From the NCBI GenBank assembly GCA_900556935.1, contig USQL01000069.1, forward strand, positions 1-11,935: a stretch of 11,935 nucleotides of DNA. Reading direction: 5' to 3'. Numbering within the stretch: position 1 is the stretch's first letter; every line of letters begins with the position of its first letter. Position numbers and translations under genes: made by a program. Shown here piece after piece: positions 1 to 7,281 of this stretch. Below the pieces are notes generated by a model. The model had not been told where the DNA came from and did no database searches. It saw only the letters and a program-made list of their open reading frames with translations. The DNA is from an uncultured Eubacteriales bacterium. Its GTDB lineage: Bacteria; Bacillota; Clostridia; Oscillospirales; Oscillospiraceae.

Positions 1-30
1 CACCAGTCTGCGGACTGGTTCGCAATGACA
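1..30. repeat. Fragment of a probable dispersed intergenic repeat with hairpin
   Basis: Positions 2-19 form a perfect 7-bp stem, ACCAGTC/GACTGGT, with loop TGCG. Read on the minus strand, the stretch starts TGTCATTGCGA and runs into this hairpin. That resembles the 'TGTCATTGCGAG...hairpin...GGCAATC' repeats I know from between genes in many Clostridia. The element lies downstream of the last permease gene and is cut by the window edge. It could also act as a transcription end signal, but no T-tract is visible. The repeat assignment is from memory; the hairpin itself is certain. Confidence 0.45.
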
Positions 31-74
31 GGTTGTTTTCTAACAGCCCCAATTTGTTTATCTCTTCTTTTTCA

Positions 75-944
75 TTAACCTTTCACCGACCCCGCGGTAA
101 CACCCTTGATGATGAAGCGGGACAGGAAGATGTACACGGCCAGAACCGGCAGAATGGCAAGCAAAATGAACATATACACCTTGCCCAAATCGAACTTGGA
201 GTAGTCCGCCGCCCGGAGCTGAGCAATCATAATGGGGACGGTTTTCATCTCGTTTTTGTTGAGAATCAGGGCCGGCAGGAAGTAGTTGTTCCAGGACTCC
301 ACAAAGGAGAAAATCATCTGCACAGCGATGGCGGGCTTGATCATGGGCAGGACAATCCGGTTGAAGGTGTAGAACTCGCCGGAGCCATCCACCCGGGCGG
401 CATCCACGATTTCCATGGGCAGAACCGAGGCCATATACTGCTTCATGTAGAAGAACACCACAGGAGCGGCGATGCCCGGGAGAATCAGGGGGATGTAGCT
501 GTCTGTCAGGCCGAACTTGTAGCACAGCTGGACAAAGCCGGAGGCGCTGACCTGCTTGGGGATGACCATAACAGCCAGGATAAAGGTGGTGGCCGCCTTC
601 TTGAACTTAAAGTCGTAGGCGTGGAGACCGTAGGCCGTCAGGGCAGAGAAATAGGTGGTCAGGACGGAGGTGCAGGCCGCCACAAAGAAGCTGTTGGCCA
701 TACCCTTGGGGATATTGATGGAGCTGTCGAACCAGGCGTTTTTGAAGTTCGTCAGAAAATTCCCCTGGGGCAGGAAACGGAAGCCGCCCTGCAGGTCCGC
801 GTTACTACGGGTGGAATTGATGATCAGCATGTAGAAGGAGAACAGGCACAGAATGGACAGGAAAATGAGAATCACATAAACAACGAACCGGCTCAGGGTC
901 AGCATTGCCTTTGCCTTGCGGCTGTCGGAAGTATTGGTTTTCAT
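75..944 (-). CDS. Carbohydrate ABC transporter permease, MalG-like (CUT1)
   Basis: This 289-residue inner-membrane protein is the second permease of a CUT1 sugar importer. After a short charged N-terminus there is a membrane segment at about residues 18-42, a periplasm-type loop, and further segments, six in all as usual for MalG proteins. The EAA loop that docks the ATPase is visible from about residue 178 (EIVDAARVDGSGE, then I-V-LP). The length is normal for the family. The start at 944 is set by AAGGAGG at 952-958, which overlaps the stop codon of the upstream permease gene, so the two genes are 12 nt apart and clearly in one operon. Adjacent cellobiose phosphorylase and beta-glucosidase genes suggest cello-oligosaccharides or other beta-glucosides as cargo. 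That substrate is an inference from context; the family is certain. Confidence 0.93.
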   Translation of the reverse strand: MKTNTSDSRKAKAMLTLSRFVVYVILIFLSILCLFSFYMLIINSTRSNADLQGGFRFLPQGNFLTNFKNAWFDSSINIPKGMANSFFVAACTSVLTTYFSALTAYGLHAYDFKFKKAATTFILAVMVIPKQVSASGFVQLCYKFGLTDSYIPLILPGIAAPVVFFYMKQYMASVLPMEIVDAARVDGSGEFYTFNRIVLPMIKPAIAVQMIFSFVESWNNYFLPALILNKNEMKTVPIMIAQLRAADYSKFDLGKVYMFILLAILPVLAVYIFLSRFIIKGVTAGSVKG

Positions 945-956
945 AATGATACCTCC

Positions 957-1907
957 TTAGTTGTCTTCTTTGGTCAGGCTCTTGAACACCAGGATGCTGA
1001 GCAAGCCCGTGATGATGAAGATAATCACAGAGACCGCTCCTGCCATGCCGTAGTTCTTGCTGGTCTTCAGGAAGTTGTTCAGGTACATGATCAGGGTGGT
1101 GGAGCTTCTGTTGGGGGTGCCCGCGCCGTTGGTCAGAACCTGGGGCACGTCGAACATCTGCAGGCCGCCGATGAGGGCCGTAATCACGGTGTAAATCAGC
1201 ACGGGCATTAATAGCGGCAGCGTCACCCGGAAGAAAACCTGAATGGAGTTGGCCCCGTCCAGGTTGGCGGCTTCAAACAGGTTCTGGTCGATGCCCATAA
1301 TGCCCGCCATCAAAAGAATGGTGGTGTTGCCGAACCACATGAGGAAGTTCATGGCAGCGACCAGGCCCCGGACGGTGACCCGCTTGTCAAAGAATGGGAT
1401 GGGCACGTCGGACCAGCCCATCTGGACAATCAGCTGATTCACAGGGCCCACGTTGGAGAACAGGGTGAAGAACAGCATGGAAAAGGCGGAAGCCATAATG
1501 AGGTTTGGCATATAGATCACGGTCTTGAAGAACTGCTGGCCCTTGATTTTCAGCCGGTAGCTGGTAAAGAACACGCTCAGCAGCAGGGCAATAGCCACCT
1601 GGGGCACCGCGCCCTCAATCCACATAATCAGGGTGTTGCCGGTGAATTTTAGGATGCTGATGGTGCCGTTCTTGTCCGGGGTGAAGAGCTTGACATAGTT
1701 CCGGAAGCCCACAAAATTGGGGCCCACCTGGGTCAGGCCCTCCCGGTAGTTCTCGAAAAAGCTGTTGTAGATGGTGAGCAGCTGGGGAACCAGGGCGAAG
1801 ATACAGTAGGTGACAAAGAAGGGCAGGATGAACAGGTAGCCCCACTTGGCATAGCTGATGCCCTTTTTGCGCTTGAGCTTTGTTCCGGACGGGGTTGTAG
1901 TTTGCAT
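957..1907 (-). CDS. Carbohydrate ABC transporter permease, MalF-like (CUT1)
   Basis: This 316-residue protein is the first permease of the CUT1 importer and pairs with the MalG-like protein downstream. The N-terminus is lysine-rich (TKLKRKKG), followed by a first membrane segment at about residues 22-45, then several more. The EAA loop begins near residue 212 (EAANLDGANSIQVFF, then TLPLLMP). I start it at 1907 because AAGGGAGG at 1916-1923 sits 8 nt before that ATG. A longer in-frame start at 1940 would add 11 residues encoded inside an inverted repeat and has no comparable ribosome site. The gene follows the binding-protein gene in the same direction across a 128-nt spacer that holds two strong hairpins, so its expression is probably lower than that of the binding protein. 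Cargo is inferred as beta-glucosides from the neighbours. Confidence 0.92.
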   Translation of the reverse strand: MQTTTPSGTKLKRKKGISYAKWGYLFILPFFVTYCIFALVPQLLTIYNSFFENYREGLTQVGPNFVGFRNYVKLFTPDKNGTISILKFTGNTLIMWIEGAVPQVAIALLLSVFFTSYRLKIKGQQFFKTVIYMPNLIMASAFSMLFFTLFSNVGPVNQLIVQMGWSDVPIPFFDKRVTVRGLVAAMNFLMWFGNTTILLMAGIMGIDQNLFEAANLDGANSIQVFFRVTLPLLMPVLIYTVITALIGGLQMFDVPQVLTNGAGTPNRSSTTLIMYLNNFLKTSKNYGMAGAVSVIIFIITGLLSILVFKSLTKEDN

Positions 1908-1915
1908 AACAAGAG

Positions 1916-1923
1916 CCTCCCTT
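1916..1923 (-). promoter_or_regulatory. Ribosome binding site fixing the MalF-like start
   Basis: On the minus strand this reads AAGGGAGG, 8 nt upstream of the ATG at 1907. It lies inside the longer open frame that could start at 1940, so it decides for the shorter protein. Confidence 0.75.
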
Positions 1924-1930
1924 GGTTTTG

Positions 1931-1980
1931 TTTTCGGCATTCCGCATGGGGAAACCTTTCCCCATCCGGAATACGGAAAA
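1931..1980 (-). repeat. Long imperfect inverted repeat in the binding protein-permease spacer
   Basis: The two 24-nt halves, 1931-1954 and 1957-1980, are complementary with only three mismatches and share the centre GGGGAAACCTTTCCCC. In the minus-strand transcript this would fold into a long hairpin just before the MalF-like gene. Its outer 3' arm ends about 8 nt before that gene's ribosome site. It may stabilise the upstream binding-protein mRNA, damp transcription or translation of the permeases, or be a dispersed repeat; the sequence does not decide among these. Confidence 0.7.
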
Positions 1981-1985
1981 GGGTC

Positions 1986-2013
1986 CCGGGGCAGGGCGCA
2001 GGCCCTGCCCCGG
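1986..2013 (-). repeat. Perfect GC-rich hairpin after the binding-protein gene
   Basis: CCGGGGCAGGGC (1986-1997) and GCCCTGCCCCGG (2002-2013) form a perfect 12-bp stem with a 4-nt loop, 22 nt beyond the binding-protein stop codon. There is no T-tract on either side, so it is not a standard intrinsic terminator. A stem here is well suited to block 3' exonucleases and keep the binding-protein message more abundant than the permease message, as known for the malE-malF spacer. That role is inferred. Confidence 0.7.
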
Positions 2014-2035
2014 AGAGGAGAAAGAAACTGAAATT

Positions 2036-3400
2036 TTACGGAGTAACGATGGTGGGGTAGGACTCGGAAACCAGAGCGTAGAAGTTGGTCATGGCCTGGT
2101 CCTCGGTCACGTCGCCGTCGCAGTATTCACGCCAGCACTTCTGCAGGTCCTCGTTGATGACCTGGTCATAGATGGTGTGGTTCTCGAAGACGATGTTCTT
2201 TGCCAGCTCCACATAGATGGCGGTGTCGTTCTGGCCGCCCAGGAAGGCGTTGCCGAAGTCGGGGTCAGAGGCGAACTTGGCGTTCACAGCCTGGTTGTTG
2301 GAGAACTGCATGTCGTCGGAAACCAACTTGGAGCAGGTCTCTTCGTCGTTAATGAACAGGTTCATAATGTCAGCAACCATGGTGGGGTTGTCGGTGCCGG
2401 TAGGAGCCAGCAGCCAGGTGCCGCCCCAGAAGTGAGCCTGAGGACCTTCGCAGATGGCCCAGTCGCCAGGGCAGCCCTTTTCGGCATCCTGCGCGTTGCC
2501 CATGGAGAAGTTGTAGTACCAGGCAGGTCCAAAGTAGCACATAACCTTGCCATCCTTGAACATCTGAGCGGTGCACTCATCGGACCAGATGTCGCAGGTC
2601 TGGGTGTAGCCCTTGTCGGTGAAGTCCTTGGCCTGAGCCATCCAGGTCTTCATAGCCTCGGGAATCTGCAGGTTGTTGTCGGCATCGACCCAGGCTTCGT
2701 CAACGTTGTTGGAGAATACACGGTAGGTAGCGGACTCGGAAGCGGTCATCATGTAGCCCTTGGCCTTGGCCTGAGCGGCAACATCATTGAACTTGTCCCA
2801 GTCGGACAGAGCCTTCTGGACTTCGGCGGGATCATCGGTGCCCAGGACATCCTGCGCGATGGAGCGGCGGTAAATCAGGGCAGCGGGGCAGCACTGGAAG
2901 GAAACACCCTTGACAACGCCGCTGGCATCGGAGGCGCACTGCACGGTGTAGCCGTAGGTATTGGAGAAATCGGTCACGCCCAGCTTGGTGACATCCTGGG
3001 TGAACTCGGAATCGGTGTACTTCTGGATGTAGTCAGCCTCGGCCAGGAACAGGTCCACCTTGTCGTCATCGGCGGCATTGGCCTGATTCATCAGAGCCTG
3101 GTCCAGCTTTTCCTGGTAAGCGCCGCCATCACTGGGGGTAATGATCCAGTTGACCGTGACACCTTCGGGGACGGTGTAGTACTTCTCGAAGAAGCCCTTG
3201 AACTCCTCGTTCCAGGCGTAGATGTTGAAAACCTTGCCCTCGGAGGACTCAGCGGCAGGCGCTTCGGTCCCGGCGGCCTTGGTTTCGGCGGGTGCGGCGG
3301 TGGTTGCTGCCGCGGTGGTTTCAGCGGGTTGCTGGGAGCTGCAGGCGCACAGTGCAAAGACCATGGCCAGCGCAAGGATCATGGATAGTGCCTTTTTCAT
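2036..3400 (-). CDS. Sugar ABC transporter substrate-binding lipoprotein (CUT1)
   Basis: This 454-residue extracytoplasmic solute-binding protein captures the sugar for the permeases encoded just downstream. It has a lipoprotein signal peptide: MKK, a hydrophobic core, and lipobox L17-C18-A19-C20, with C20 the lipidated residue. A low-complexity Thr/Ala/Glu tether follows to about residue 54, then the binding domain beginning KVFNIYAWNEEF. The domain is a normal size for MalE-type proteins. AAGGAGG at 3409-3415 lies 8 nt before the ATG. It follows the LacI-type regulator gene by 69 nt in the same direction, and no convincing promoter is seen in that gap, so read-through from the regulator is plausible. 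An oddity is eleven cysteines in the mature domain beyond the lipid anchor. Cellobiose or cello-oligosaccharides are likely ligands from context only. Confidence 0.92.
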   Translation of the reverse strand: MKKALSMILALAMVFALCACSSQQPAETTAAATTAAPAETKAAGTEAPAAESSEGKVFNIYAWNEEFKGFFEKYYTVPEGVTVNWIITPSDGGAYQEKLDQALMNQANAADDDKVDLFLAEADYIQKYTDSEFTQDVTKLGVTDFSNTYGYTVQCASDASGVVKGVSFQCCPAALIYRRSIAQDVLGTDDPAEVQKALSDWDKFNDVAAQAKAKGYMMTASESATYRVFSNNVDEAWVDADNNLQIPEAMKTWMAQAKDFTDKGYTQTCDIWSDECTAQMFKDGKVMCYFGPAWYYNFSMGNAQDAEKGCPGDWAICEGPQAHFWGGTWLLAPTGTDNPTMVADIMNLFINDEETCSKLVSDDMQFSNNQAVNAKFASDPDFGNAFLGGQNDTAIYVELAKNIVFENHTIYDQVINEDLQKCWREYCDGDVTEDQAMTNFYALVSESYPTIVTP

Positions 3401-3469
3401 TGTATGTTCCTCCTTAAAATAATAAACAAACGCTGTATGTGCACCGCCTTTCCGGCGGATTACACCGAA

Positions 3470-4477
3470 TTAAGGGAGCTTTGCCACGGATTCCCGAATC
3501 CGGAGATCCCCGGGAATCACAATCCGGTCCAAAAGGGTGGTTCTGGGCCGCTCGATGAGGTCGATGAGGCCCTTGGCCGCCGCCGTTCCCAGGGCCTTGG
3601 TGTCCTGGTGATAGGTGGTAAGCCGGGGGGAGATAATGTCCGCCAGGGGAATGCCGTCGTAGCCGATGACGGAAATGTCCTCCGGGATTCTCAGCCCCGC
3701 CTCCCGAATGACGTTCATGCCGCCAATATAGGAGTAATCATCGGGAAAGAGGATACAGGTGGGCTTTTCCTGCATGGCCAGAAGCTCCTTGGTAATGGCG
3801 GCGCAGCCCTTGGCATCGTGGTAGGCACCCTTACGAACGGAGACCTTGCTCATATCCAGCCCCAGGTCCTCGCAGGCCCGGTAGAAGCCGGTGAGTCGGT
3901 TTTGAGTGACGGCGGTGTCCTCGCCGTGGATAAAGGCGATGCGCCGGTGGCCCTGACTGTAGGCGTATTTTACAAGGGCCTCCATGCCCTGGACGTTGTC
4001 GGAGACGATGGCCAGGCGGTTGTTGAAAATGTGGTCGATGGTCACCACCGGCAGGCTGGACTCCACCAGTTCCAAAACCTGGGGGTCGGAAAAATCCACA
4101 CAGGCGATTACCACGCCGTCCACGCCCCGGTAGAGGCAGTGCTGCAAATAGGAGGTCCGTCTTCCTACATTACGATTGATAAAGGTCACGTCGTAGCCCC
4201 GGCTCTCCACCTCTACCTTCAGGTTTTCCAGCACGGAGGAGAAGTACTCATGGGTCAGGCCGCTGTTCTGGTCGTCTACAAAGAGGATGCCGATATTGTA
4301 GGTGCGATTGGCCTTCAGGGCCCGGGCCGCGGAATTGGTAACGTAGCCCATCTCCTCGGCGGTTTGCCGGATGCGGGCCCGGGTTTCGGGGCCAATGTCC
4401 GGCTGGTCGTTCAGCGCCTTGCTGACCGTGGCGACGGAGACACCGCAGCGCTGGGCAATATCTTTCATGGAGACCAT
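3470..4477 (-). CDS. LacI-family transcriptional regulator
   Basis: This 335-residue repressor has the classic layout. An N-terminal helix-turn-helix covers residues 4-24 (MKDIAQRCGVSVATVSKALN), a hinge-helix region follows near residues 48-58 (SAARALKANRT), and then a periplasmic-binding-protein-like sensor domain starts at NIGILF. The length is typical. The start at 4477 is supported by AGGAAG at 4485-4490, 7 nt upstream; the ATG at 4468 is a weaker alternative. It is the first gene of the minus-strand transport arm and faces the phosphorylase gene across the 365-nt regulatory gap. The likely role is repression of both arms until a beta-glucoside or a breakdown product binds the sensor domain. 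Palindromes with a CG centre in the gap fit LacI-type operators. The inducer cannot be read from the sequence. Confidence 0.93.
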   Translation of the reverse strand: MVSMKDIAQRCGVSVATVSKALNDQPDIGPETRARIRQTAEEMGYVTNSAARALKANRTYNIGILFVDDQNSGLTHEYFSSVLENLKVEVESRGYDVTFINRNVGRRTSYLQHCLYRGVDGVVIACVDFSDPQVLELVESSLPVVTIDHIFNNRLAIVSDNVQGMEALVKYAYSQGHRRIAFIHGEDTAVTQNRLTGFYRACEDLGLDMSKVSVRKGAYHDAKGCAAITKELLAMQEKPTCILFPDDYSYIGGMNVIREAGLRIPEDISVIGYDGIPLADIISPRLTTYHQDTKALGTAAAKGLIDLIERPRTTLLDRIVIPGDLRIRESVAKLP

Positions 4478-4524
4478 GTGGGTGCTTCCTTTCGACGTTT
4501 TTCCTTAATCGTTATCGTAATGAC

Positions 4525-4553
4525 AGCATACCGCAGATTTTCCAAAATTGCAA
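4525..4553 (-). promoter_or_regulatory. Putative sigma-A promoter of the regulator/transport operon
   Basis: On the minus strand: -35 TTGCAA (4548-4553), a 17-nt spacer and -10 TATGCT (4525-4530). Transcription would start near 4518, about 40 nt before the regulator ATG. Two ACGAT words 6 nt apart (minus strand, about 4508-4518) overlap the expected start and could be part of an autoregulatory site. That last point is weak. Confidence 0.5.
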
Positions 4554-4627
4554 GATGTATTTTTCTATTTTTTGACGTATTCGTAAAATTTGAATGGTTT
4601 GTACAAAAAGGGTACGAAAATCTAGGC

Positions 4628-4640
4628 ACGTTGACAACGT
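4628..4640. promoter_or_regulatory. 13-bp perfect palindrome, candidate operator
   Basis: ACGTTG-A-CAACGT is a perfect 6+1+6 palindrome in the middle of the AT-rich divergent gap, 75 nt upstream of the regulator's -35 box and 100 nt upstream of the phosphorylase -35 box. Its form suits a dimeric regulator. It differs from the CGTTTAAG sites near the phosphorylase start, so it may bind a different protein. Confidence 0.4.
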
Positions 4641-4739
4641 AAGTTTTTCATAATTTTCGGACGGATTTGAAAGTTCACCAAGTTCGGCTGCTTAAAATTG
4701 GTCATTATTGCCAAAAATCGCAGGATATGCAAAAATCAG

Positions 4740-4768
4740 TTGCGTTTTTTATAAAAGAAATGTATTCT
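4740..4768 (+). promoter_or_regulatory. Putative sigma-A promoter of the phosphorylase/glucosidase operon
   Basis: TTGCGT (4740-4745), a 17-nt spacer and TATTCT (4763-4768). The expected start near 4775 gives a leader of about 70 nt. The inverted repeat at 4788-4814 lies directly downstream of the start, where a bound repressor would block transcription. Nothing else is recognisable in the rest of the 4478-4842 gap apart from the sites listed here. Confidence 0.5.
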
Positions 4769-4787
4769 AAGAAAGAGAATATCCGAA

Positions 4788-4814
4788 CTTAAACGTTTTC
4801 TTTAAGCGTTTAAG
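4788..4814. promoter_or_regulatory. Candidate LacI-type operator pair
   Basis: CTTAAACG (4788-4795) and CGTTTAAG (4807-4814) are perfect inverted copies 11 nt apart. Each arm also forms its own CG-centred near-palindrome: AAACGTTT at 4791-4798 and TTAAGCGTTTAA at 4802-4813 (one mismatch). CG-centred, AT-flanked palindromes are the usual LacI-family operator type. A regulator gene of this family is adjacent, and the site lies between the predicted transcription start and the ribosome site. The first half also partly resembles a CcpA cre site. Confidence 0.6.
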
Positions 4815-4842
4815 TGCATCTTATAAAGGAGGAATTCCGAAT

Positions 4843-7281
4843 ATGCAGTACGGCCATTTTGACGACCAGCGCCGGGAATATGTCATCGACACCCCCCGGA
4901 CACCCCTTCCCTGGATTAACTATCTGGGGAGTGAGGATTTCTTTGCCCTTGTTTCCAATACGGCAGGCGGCTACTGCTTCTATAAGGATGCCCGTCTGCG
5001 GCGGCTGACCCGCTACCGCTACAACAATGCCCCCCTGGATTCCGACGGCTTCCACATCTACCTGCGGACGGAGAACGGTAGCATCTGGAATCCCGGCTGG
5101 CAGCCCGTGCAGACCGAGCTCAGCGCCTACCGCTGCCGCCACGGCCTGGGCTACACGGTGCTGGAGAGCAGCCTGGAGGGGCTGGAAGTCCAGCAGACCA
5201 TGCTGGTGCCCATGGGGGACAACTGTCTGCTCACCCGCCTGACTCTGAAAAACACCGCCGAGCATACACAGGCGGTCACAGTCTTCCCCTATCTGGAATT
5301 CTGCCTGTGGGATGCCATGGACGACAGCTCCAATTTCCAGCGAAACTACTCCACCGGCGAGGTGGAGGTAACGGACCGGGCCATCTACCACAAAACCGAG
5401 TACCGGGAGCGCCGGGACCACTATGCCGTCTCCTGGGCAAACCGCCCCTTTGACGGCTTTGACACCGCCCGGGACGCCTTCCTGGGCATCTACGGCAGCC
5501 CCGCGAAGCCCCAGGCGGTGTCCGCGGGCCACTGCACCGGCTCTGTGGCCCACGGCTGGGCACCGGTCAGCGCCATGGAGTTCCGGGTAACCCTGGCCCC
5601 CGGGGAGAGCGACACCCTGCTTCTGGGCCTGGGGTACATCGAAAGCCCCCAGGCGGAAAAATTCACGGCCCCGGGAATCATCAACAAAGCCAGGGCCCAG
5701 GCCATGATGGCCCGGTATGACACCCCGGAGAAGTTTGACGCTGCCATGGAAGGTCTGAAAAAGGACTGGGCCTCCCTTCTCTCCGGCTTCACCGCCTCTA
5801 CCGGCGACGAAAAGGTGGACCGGATGGTGAACATCTGGAACCAGTACCAGTGCATGGTGACGTTCAATATGTCCCGCTCCGCCAGCTACTACGAAAGCGG
5901 CATGGGCCGGGGCATGGGCTTCCGGGATTCCTGCCAGGATTTGCTGGGCTTTGTCCACATGATTCCTAAGAAGGCCCGCCAGCGGCTGCTGGACATCGCC
6001 GCCACCCAGTTCCCCGACGGCAGCGCCTACCACCAGTACCAGCCCCTGACCAAGAAAGGAAATCTGGCCGTGGGCTCCGGCTTTAACGACGACCCCCTGT
6101 GGCTGGTGGCCGGCACCGATGCCTACCTGCGGGAGACAGGGGACTACTCCATTCTCTCGGAATCCGTGCCCTTTGACAACGACGAAAGTCTTTCCAGGCC
6201 CTTTATGGAGCACCTGCGCCGCAGTATCCAATACACCATGACCCACCTAGGCCCCCACAAGCTGCCCCTGATTGGCCGGGCGGACTGGAACGACTGCCTG
6301 AACCTGAACTGCTTCTCCGCCCACCCCGGCGAGAGCTTCCAGACCACCGGCCCCAGCGAGGGTCCCGTGGCCGAGAGCGTCTTCATTGGCGGCATGTTCG
6401 TAAAATACGGAAATTGTTATGTTGACCTTTGCCGTCACCTGGGACTGACCCAGGAGGCGGACCAGGTTGCCTCCGCCGTAAAGGACATGGAGCGGGCGGT
6501 GCTGGGCCCCGGCTGGGATGGAGCCTGGTTCCGCCGAGCCTATGATGCCTACGGCGCTCCCGTGGGAAGCAAGGAATGCGGGGAGGGCCAGATTTTCATT
6601 GAGCCCCAGGGCATGTGCGTCATGGCAGGCATCGGCAAGGAAACCGGCGAGGCCGCCCGGGCCCTAAAGAGCGTAGAGGAGCGCCTGGACACCAAGTACG
6701 GCATTGTGCTTTTGCAGCCAGCCTACACGGAGTACTACCTGAATCTGGGCGAAATCAGCTCCTACCCTCCCGGATATAAGGAAAACGCCGGTATTTTCTG
6801 CCACAACAACCCCTGGATCGTCTGCGCCGAGGCAGAGCTGGGCCACGGGGACCGGGCCTTCCAGGTGTATCGCCGGACCTGTCCTGCCTATACGGAAGCC
6901 ATCAGCGAGATTCACCGCACGGAGCCCTACGTCTATAGCCAGATGATTGCGGGCATCGATGCCCCCAGCTTTGGCGAGGCAAAAAACTCCTGGCTGACGG
7001 GCACCGCCGCCTGGACCTTCCTGAGCATCTCCCAGGCGATTCTGGGCATCACCCCCACCCTGGACGGCCTTTCCGTAGACCCCTGCATTCCCAAAGACTG
7101 GAAGGAATTCACCGTGAGCAGAACCTACCGGGGTGCCCGGTATCATATCCACGTGGGCAATCCCCAGAGGGTGGAAAAGGGTGTGGCCTCCGTCACTGTG
7201 GACGGCACGCCGATTTCCGGAAATGTGCTGCCCCAGGCCCCGGAAGGAGCCGAGGTACAGATTGAGGTGGTTCTGGGATGA
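4843..7281 (+). CDS. cbp: Cellobiose phosphorylase (GH94)
   Basis: This 812-residue cytoplasmic enzyme of family GH94 splits cellobiose with inorganic phosphate into alpha-glucose-1-phosphate and glucose (EC 2.4.1.20), saving one ATP compared with hydrolysis. The N-terminus (FDD..REYVIDTPRTPLPWINYLG) and the stretch SNTAGGYCFYKDARLRRLTRYRYNN closely match my memory of Clostridium thermocellum cellobiose phosphorylase, which is about 811 residues. Cellodextrin phosphorylases are longer, near 980. The catalytic motif DWND is at residues 481-484, with D484 the expected general acid, inside GRADWNDCLNLNCFS. AAGGAGG at 4826-4832 sets the start. It is the first gene of the plus-strand arm, and its last 4 nt overlap the beta-glucosidase gene. 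Close GH94 members acting on other beta-glucobioses, such as laminaribiose, cannot be fully excluded. Confidence 0.93.
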   Translation: MQYGHFDDQRREYVIDTPRTPLPWINYLGSEDFFALVSNTAGGYCFYKDARLRRLTRYRYNNAPLDSDGFHIYLRTENGSIWNPGWQPVQTELSAYRCRHGLGYTVLESSLEGLEVQQTMLVPMGDNCLLTRLTLKNTAEHTQAVTVFPYLEFCLWDAMDDSSNFQRNYSTGEVEVTDRAIYHKTEYRERRDHYAVSWANRPFDGFDTARDAFLGIYGSPAKPQAVSAGHCTGSVAHGWAPVSAMEFRVTLAPGESDTLLLGLGYIESPQAEKFTAPGIINKARAQAMMARYDTPEKFDAAMEGLKKDWASLLSGFTASTGDEKVDRMVNIWNQYQCMVTFNMSRSASYYESGMGRGMGFRDSCQDLLGFVHMIPKKARQRLLDIAATQFPDGSAYHQYQPLTKKGNLAVGSGFNDDPLWLVAGTDAYLRETGDYSILSESVPFDNDESLSRPFMEHLRRSIQYTMTHLGPHKLPLIGRADWNDCLNLNCFSAHPGESFQTTGPSEGPVAESVFIGGMFVKYGNCYVDLCRHLGLTQEADQVASAVKDMERAVLGPGWDGAWFRRAYDAYGAPVGSKECGEGQIFIEPQGMCVMAGIGKETGEAARALKSVEERLDTKYGIVLLQPAYTEYYLNLGEISSYPPGYKENAGIFCHNNPWIVCAEAELGHGDRAFQVYRRTCPAYTEAISEIHRTEPYVYSQMIAGIDAPSFGEAKNSWLTGTAAWTFLSISQAILGITPTLDGLSVDPCIPKDWKEFTVSRTYRGARYHIHVGNPQRVEKGVASVTVDGTPISGNVLPQAPEGAEVQIEVVLG

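Noticed and set aside
33..1211. Long open frame on the plus strand opposite both permease genes
   Set aside because: It is antisense to two clear permease genes. The product is rich in His, Gly, Gln and Asp with no domain, as expected from reading GC-rich genes backward.
1908..1940. Upstream start (1940) for the MalF-like permease
   Set aside because: The strong ribosome site AAGGGAGG lies inside this stretch and serves the ATG at 1907.
1922..3388. 488-codon plus-strand frame opposite the binding-protein gene
   Set aside because: Antisense shadow of the lipoprotein gene, with Gly/Val-rich low-complexity product and no recognisable family.
3444..3458. CCGCC/GGCGG hairpin between the regulator and binding-protein genes as a terminator
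   Set aside because: The stem is only 5 bp and no T-tract follows on the minus strand. Read-through seems more likely.
4810..6246. 478-codon minus-strand frame opposite the phosphorylase gene
   Set aside because: Shadow of a strongly recognised GH94 gene. It also covers the phosphorylase ribosome site and shows no domain.
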